Source of the DNA: Hyphomicrobiales bacterium
GTDB lineage: Bacteria; Pseudomonadota; Alphaproteobacteria; Rhizobiales; Rhizobiaceae
Reading direction: 5' to 3'
NCBI GenBank assembly: GCA_900489925.1
Contig: UEHQ01000007.1
Location: 1-64,000 of the forward strand
Length of the DNA: 64,000 bases
A program made the translations under genes and the position numbers. Numbering within the stretch: the stretch's first letter is position 1; each line of letters begins with the position of its first letter. The notes under the pieces are model-generated. The model ran no database searches. It had not been told where the DNA came from and saw only the letters and a list, made by a program, of their open reading frames with translations. Positions 58,627-64,000 of the stretch are shown piece by piece.

Positions 58627-59463
58627 TTACTTACAGGCAGCTGTCTTGGCGTCGATCAGCTCAAGCTTGGATAGTTTTCCCGACAGTACGAAGTCACCGT
58701 AATCCATGGTGAGGTCGCGGGTGATGCCGTTTTCATAGAGCTTGAAGGACATGCGGTAGACGGGCAGCGCATCCGTCTTGGTGTTCTCGTTGAAATAGGA
58801 AATCGTCACCGGCCAGAAGGCCGTCTTGGAAAAGACGCCGGCGTTGCCGGAATCGGCTTCGTCGGTAGCCGGGGTCACGGGCTTTCCGACCACGGTCGTC
58901 GTGACGAGGGCCTTGTCGCCATCATCCGAACCGTCGAAGACGCGCGCCTCGAAAAGACGGTTTCCAGCCTTGGCGTTCTGGATCACATCAAGCATGTGCT
59001 CCGTCGGGAAGCGGCTTGCCGCCAGTTGGAGCTCCTTGCTCGCCGGCTGTTTGAGATCGACCTTCACGCCTTCCGCTTGGTCCTCGGCGGCACCGTTGAC
59101 TTCCTTGTCGAGCTGGTCGTCGGTGAAGGACTTCGTGTCGAAGGTGAACTTCCGATCCTTCAGGTCTTCGAACGTCTTGGTCTGCTGGTCGCTGACGCGC
59201 ACGGCATCGCCAGTGTCGATCTGCGTCACGAATCGAAAGCTGGTGGTGAAGCCCGTGCAGTAATTGCCCTTGAACTCATAGACCATTCGCCCGGACATGC
59301 CCGATATGCCGGAGCGCTCCGATGCATCCTTCAGTTCAAGATCATAAACGGCCCGATGCGCAACCAGCCCCGTGGCAATCGCCGCACTGGTTGCAGGTGC
59401 CGCTGCGAAGGCGTTCGCCGAAACGCCTGCTAGGAAGAGTGCGGCAAGACTCGCTCGGACCAT
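58627..59463 (-). CDS. eipB: Cell envelope integrity protein EipB (DUF1849)
   Basis: A 278-residue periplasmic protein. A signal peptide (1-20; MVRASLAALFLAGVSANAFA) precedes the DUF1849 domain: LVAHRAVYDLELKDASERSG, GRMVYEFKGNYCTGFT, and the end LSGKLSKLELIDAKTAACK. The two cysteines C69 and C277 sit where the Brucella EipB disulfide lies. EipB is needed for envelope integrity and binds a hydrophobic ligand. ATG 59463 gives the signal peptide. It diverges from the RidA gene. Confidence 0.9.
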   Translation of the reverse strand: MVRASLAALFLAGVSANAFAAAPATSAAIATGLVAHRAVYDLELKDASERSGISGMSGRMVYEFKGNYCTGFTTSFRFVTQIDTGDAVRVSDQQTKTFEDLKDRKFTFDTKSFTDDQLDKEVNGAAEDQAEGVKVDLKQPASKELQLAASRFPTEHMLDVIQNAKAGNRLFEARVFDGSDDGDKALVTTTVVGKPVTPATDEADSGNAGVFSKTAFWPVTISYFNENTKTDALPVYRMSFKLYENGITRDLTMDYGDFVLSGKLSKLELIDAKTAACK

Positions 59464-59599
59464 CGATAATCTCCTGTTGGACTCGCCTGCGATGTTATAA
59501 GTACGCTTTCGGCCAAATCGAGGCTCGAAGATGTCACAAAATAGATTACGGCCTTGATGCATAATTCTAGAACTATTGACAACAAAAGCGGAGAGGAAA

Positions 59600-60070
59600 A
59601 TGTCCAATCAAATCGCTGCAAGGCTCAAAGAGATGGGGATATCCCTGCCGGAAGCCGCCGCACCCGCCGCCAACTATGTTCCCTATGTCATCAGCGGTGG
59701 CCTTCTCTATATATCGGGCCAGCTGCCGCTCGAAGGCGGCAAGATCGCGGTCACTGGTCACCTCGGCAAGAATGTTGACGTGCCGACCGGCCAACGCGCA
59801 GCCGAGCTGTGCGCGATCAATATCCTGGCGCAGGCCAATGCAGCGCTCGGCGGCGATCTCGGACGCATCAAGCGCGTGATCAAGCTCAACGGCTTCGTCG
59901 CGGCCACGCCTGATTTCGTCGAGGAACATCTGGTCATCAACGGCGCATCGAACCTCATCGCTGCCGTTCTCGGTGAAGCTGGCAAGCACGCCCGCGCAGC
60001 CGTCGGCATGGCGGCGCTGCCAATGAATGCCGCCGTCGAAATCGATGCGATCATGGAAATCGGACAATGA
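59600..60070 (+). CDS. RidA/YjgF-family protein
   Basis: A 156-residue protein with the RidA trimer fold (VISGGLLYISGQLPLEGGKIAVTGHLGKNV in outline, and VIKLNGFVAATPDFVEEH). It belongs to the longer YjgF-like subgroup (about 150 residues), which may lack the imine deaminase arginine: the C-terminal strand reads ARAAVGMAALPMNAAVEIDAI, with no Arg at the usual 'PRxxVE' position. GGAGAGG lies before ATG 59600. The stop overlaps the next ATG by four bases. Confidence 0.87.
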   Translation: MSNQIAARLKEMGISLPEAAAPAANYVPYVISGGLLYISGQLPLEGGKIAVTGHLGKNVDVPTGQRAAELCAINILAQANAALGGDLGRIKRVIKLNGFVAATPDFVEEHLVINGASNLIAAVLGEAGKHARAAVGMAALPMNAAVEIDAIMEIGQ

Positions 60071-60786
60071 CTTCTGCTGCCTGGCTAAAAGAACAGCCTG
60101 TCGCCCATCGCGGCTACCACGACATGAACAAGGCCGTCTGGGAGAATACGCTCTCGGCATTCTCGCGCGCCATCGAAGCCGGTTTCGCCATCGAATGCGA
60201 TCTGCACTATGCGTCCGACGGTGTGCCGGTCGTGTTCCATGACGAAGATCTGGAGCGCCTGTGCAATCTGAAGGGCGACGTGCGCGATCGTACGTCAAAG
60301 GAACTCGGACTGCTCTCCGTCGGCGGCACGAGCGACAAGATCCCGACGCTGAAGCAGCTCCTGGACCTCGTCAAAGGCCAGGTTCCGCTGGTGATCGAGC
60401 TCAAGGGCAGAGAAGCAGACGACGAGGGCTTCGTCGAGGCGGTGCTGGAAGTGCTCGAAGGCTACGAAGGCAAGGTTGCGCTGATGAGCTTCGACCATTG
60501 GCTGCTTCGCGAACTGAAGGCGCTCAATGCTCCCTATCCGCTGGGACTTACGGCCGGCGGCAACAATCCCGAGGAGTTCGAGGTTCACGAGAAGGCCATG
60601 AGCCTCGGCCTCGATTTCATCTCCTACTTCTTCGCCGACCTCCCCAATCCCTTCATAACGAAGCAGCGGGAAAAAGGCATCGTCGTCATCACATGGACGG
60701 TCCACGACGAGAAGGCGCGCAAGCATACCTTCGAGAACGCCGACCAGATGACCTTCGAAGGTTTCGATCCGCGCGCGTCGGTTTGA
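60067..60786 (+). CDS. Glycerophosphodiester phosphodiesterase
   Basis: A 239-residue GDPD-family TIM barrel enzyme that cleaves glycerophosphodiesters to glycerol 3-phosphate and an alcohol. Catalytic residues are seen in PVAHRGYHDMN, WENTLSAFSRAIEAGFAIECDLHY (ENT and ExD) and VVFHDEDLERL in outline. No signal peptide is present, so it is a cytoplasmic UgpQ type. It is coupled to the RidA gene by a four-base overlap. Confidence 0.92.
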   Translation: MTSAAWLKEQPVAHRGYHDMNKAVWENTLSAFSRAIEAGFAIECDLHYASDGVPVVFHDEDLERLCNLKGDVRDRTSKELGLLSVGGTSDKIPTLKQLLDLVKGQVPLVIELKGREADDEGFVEAVLEVLEGYEGKVALMSFDHWLLRELKALNAPYPLGLTAGGNNPEEFEVHEKAMSLGLDFISYFFADLPNPFITKQREKGIVVITWTVHDEKARKHTFENADQMTFEGFDPRASV

Positions 60787-60864
60787 CGCTCGCTTTTTGG
60801 ACAAGATCATGCGCAGACTGTTCGGGAGCCCTATTCTCCTCCCAAACGGTCTCGCATTTGCTCC

Positions 60865-62055
60865 ATGACAGACGATCTTTCAATCCGCATCGAGCGGTCC
60901 TTTGCCGACATTTCCCCTGAGAGCTGGTCACGGCTTTCCGGGGCCTCCAAGACGGGCAAGGCGATTGCGTATAATCCATTCATCTCACACGCCTTCCTGT
61001 CCTCGCTGGAAGAATCCGGATCCGCCACCGCGCAGACCGGCTGGCTCGGGCATCATATGCTGCTGGAAACCGATAGCGGGCAGCTCGTCGGCGCCCTGCC
61101 CGGCTACCTGAAAAACCACAGCCAAGGCGAGTACGTCTTCGACCATGGGTGGGCGGATGCCTTCGAACGCGCCGGCGGCCGCTACTATCCGAAGCTCCAA
61201 TGCTCCATTCCCTTCACGCCCGCGACCGGTCCGCGCCTGCTTGTGGCGGAGGGATTGGACCGCCGGCCGATCCAGGACGCAATGGCGGAGAGCCTGAAGG
61301 AGGTTGTCCGGCGGCTTGGTGTTTCCACGGCACATGTGACCTTCCTGCCGGAAGACGAAGTCAGCATCTTCGAGGGTGATGGCTATCTCCATCGGACCGA
61401 CCAGCAATTTCACTTCATCAACGACGGCTATGCCAACCACGAGGAATTCCTCGAAACGCTCGCGTCACGCAAACGCAAGGCGTTGCGCAGGGAGCGGCGG
61501 GCGGCGTTGGAAAACGGCATCAGCATCGACTGGCTGACAGGTCAGGATCTGACGGAACGCATCTGGGATCAGTTCTTCGCCTTCTACATGGATACCGGAA
61601 GCCGCAAGTGGGGCCGTCCGTACCTGACGCGCAAGTTCTACTCGCTGATTGGCGAGCGCATGCCCGAGGACATCCTGCTCATCATGGCTAGGCACAACGG
61701 GCGCTACGTCGCCGGTGCGATCAACTTCATCGGTGGCGATACGCTCTATGGCCGACACTGGGGCTGCATCGAGGACCATCCCTTCCTGCATTTCGAGGTC
61801 TGTTACCATCAGGCGATCGACTTTGCCCTGGCGAAGGGCCTGAAGCGGGTGGAGGCCGGCGCGCAGGGCGAGCACAAGCTGGCGCGTGGTTACCTCCCGG
61901 TGACAACCCATTCCGCGCACTATGTCGCCCATGCGGGCCTGCGCCGCGCGATCGCCGACTATCTCGAGCGCGAGCGGGACGATGTCGAGCATATGAACGA
62001 CATTCTGACCGAGCATAGCCCCTTTCGAAAAGGCGAGCGGCTTCAGGAGGATTGA
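60865..62055 (+). CDS. FemAB/GNAT-like acyltransferase, DUF482 (peptidogalycan biosynthesis-like)
   Basis: A 396-residue protein of the DUF482 family. ESWSRLSGASKTGKAIAYNPFISHAFLSSLEESG in outline is the N-terminal signature. RKRKALRRERRAAL (about 205-218) and the GNAT-type core GRYVAGAINFIGGDTLYGRHWGC follow. The conserved end 'RVEAGAQGEHKLARGYLPVTTHSAHYV' in outline fixes the family. The substrate is unknown. It lies downstream of the GDPD gene on the same strand. Confidence 0.88.
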   Translation: MTDDLSIRIERSFADISPESWSRLSGASKTGKAIAYNPFISHAFLSSLEESGSATAQTGWLGHHMLLETDSGQLVGALPGYLKNHSQGEYVFDHGWADAFERAGGRYYPKLQCSIPFTPATGPRLLVAEGLDRRPIQDAMAESLKEVVRRLGVSTAHVTFLPEDEVSIFEGDGYLHRTDQQFHFINDGYANHEEFLETLASRKRKALRRERRAALENGISIDWLTGQDLTERIWDQFFAFYMDTGSRKWGRPYLTRKFYSLIGERMPEDILLIMARHNGRYVAGAINFIGGDTLYGRHWGCIEDHPFLHFEVCYHQAIDFALAKGLKRVEAGAQGEHKLARGYLPVTTHSAHYVAHAGLRRAIADYLERERDDVEHMNDILTEHSPFRKGERLQED

Positions 62056-62110
62056 CGCCCTCGCCTTCATCGCGCTACGCGAACCAGATGCTGCAACCAG
62101 GAGATATCGA

Positions 62111-62536
62111 ATGCCAAGCGCCGCCTATGACAGCACCAACATTTTCGCCAAGATCCTGCGCGGTGAAATCCCCTCTCACCGGATCTACGAAGACGAGCAC
62201 ACCGTTGCCTTCATGGACGTGATGCCACAGGCCCCGGGCCATGTCCTCGTCGTCCCAAAGGCGGCCTCGCGCAATCTGCTCGACGCCGATCCTGCGACCC
62301 TCGCCCAAACGATTCCGGTGGTCCAGAAGATTGCGAACGCGGTCAAGGAAGCCTTCGACGCCGATGGCGTCTTCGTCTGCCAGTTCAACGAACCGGCCGC
62401 CGGACAGACCGTCTTCCACCTGCATTTCCACGTTATCCCGCGCCACGAGGGCGTGGCGTTGAAGCCGCATTCAGGCAAGATGGAAGACAACGCCGTACTC
62501 GCGGCCAATGCGGAAAAGATCAAGGCTGAGCTTTGA
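62111..62536 (+). CDS. HIT-family nucleotide hydrolase/transferase
   Basis: A 141-residue histidine-triad protein. The triad is seen as VFHLHFHVIPRH near residues 100-111 with His-x-His-x-His. The N-terminal NIFAKILRGEIPSHRIYEDEHTVAFMD in outline is typical of Hint-like proteins, which hydrolyse adenosine phosphoramidates. A strong shared terminator follows, between it and clpA. Confidence 0.93.
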   Translation: MPSAAYDSTNIFAKILRGEIPSHRIYEDEHTVAFMDVMPQAPGHVLVVPKAASRNLLDADPATLAQTIPVVQKIANAVKEAFDADGVFVCQFNEPAAGQTVFHLHFHVIPRHEGVALKPHSGKMEDNAVLAANAEKIKAEL

Positions 62537-62584
62537 TCGCAGGTTTTCCGCGCCAGCTGCCGGATCACGGTTGACGGCAAAATA

Positions 62585-62608
62585 AAAGGCGGCTCAAGAG
62601 CCGCCTTT
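62585..62608. terminator. Bidirectional terminator between the HIT gene and clpA
   Basis: AAAGGCGGCT (62585-62594) pairs exactly with AGCCGCCTTT (62599-62608) around a CAAG loop. A T tract follows on the plus strand, and the clpA stop lies five bases further. Confidence 0.9.
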
Positions 62609-62612
62609 TTCC

Positions 62613-63998
<1,386 letters not shown>

Positions 63999-64000
63999 TT

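Overview
This 64 kb window is a stretch of primary chromosome from an alphaproteobacterium of the order Hyphomicrobiales, almost certainly family Rhizobiaceae (Rhizobium, Agrobacterium, Sinorhizobium/Ensifer or Shinella type). The gene orders that point there are dusB(nifR3)-ntrB-ntrC-ntrY-ntrX-hfq-hflX, pdhA-pdhB-pdhC with a lipoyl domain on PdhB, cysG-DUF2849-cysI-DUF934, and rpsB-tsf-pyrH-frr-uppS-cdsA-rseP-bamA-lpxD-fabZ-lpxA-lpxI-lpxB-gltA. GC content looks high. The genus cannot be fixed from the sequence alone. I see no tRNA, rRNA, CRISPR array, insertion sequence or prophage.

Layout. 1-3.0 kb: small envelope or unknown proteins and a membrane diguanylate cyclase. 3.1-8.1 kb: the most accessory-like part, with ccdA, flavohemoglobin hmp behind a putative NsrR operator, nsrR, an HPP-CBS membrane protein and an AEC transporter. 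8.1-13.3 kb: a UbiH-type hydroxylase and the sulfite reduction operon (cysG, DUF2849, cysI, DUF934). 13.5-16.6 kb: a nucleoside deaminase, mazG, hflX and hfq. 16.7-17.2 kb: a decayed D-amino-acid aminotransferase gene. 17.2-24.6 kb: the nitrogen regulators ntrX, ntrY, ntrC and ntrB, with dusB. 24.8-28.6 kb: ispDF, a CinA-like protein, a RatA/COQ10 protein, a P-loop kinase-like protein and lipA. 28.6-36.2 kb: two YmgE-like membrane proteins, lpdA, GNAT, SGNH hydrolase, pdhC, pdhB, pdhA and an FtsB-like protein. 36.3-44.4 kb: eno, kdsA, a VOC protein, lexA with two LexA boxes, comEC and gltA. 44.4-57.6 kb: a long minus-strand run for lipid A, outer-membrane assembly, phospholipid, undecaprenyl and translation factors. 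57.8-64 kb: a pentapeptide-repeat protein, eipB, a four-gene plus-strand cluster (RidA, GDPD, DUF482 acyltransferase, HIT) and the 3' part of clpA.

How the parts work together. Hmp, NsrR and possibly HPP-CBS look like a nitric oxide and nitrite stress unit. CysG makes the siroheme used by CysI. NtrBC and NtrYX are two paired nitrogen and redox signalling systems. PdhABC, LpdA and LipA form pyruvate dehydrogenase and its cofactor supply, feeding acetyl-CoA to GltA. KdsA, LpxABDI, FabZ and BamA build the outer membrane.

Most of the window is ordinary core chromosome. The points most worth a second look are the perfect fold-back palindrome at the very start (possible assembly artefact), the hmp-nsrR-HPP/CBS unit, the dat pseudogene between ntrX and hfq, and several unexplained intergenic inverted repeats around the ribosomal and central-metabolism genes. 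I did not find convincing evidence for a wholly new system.
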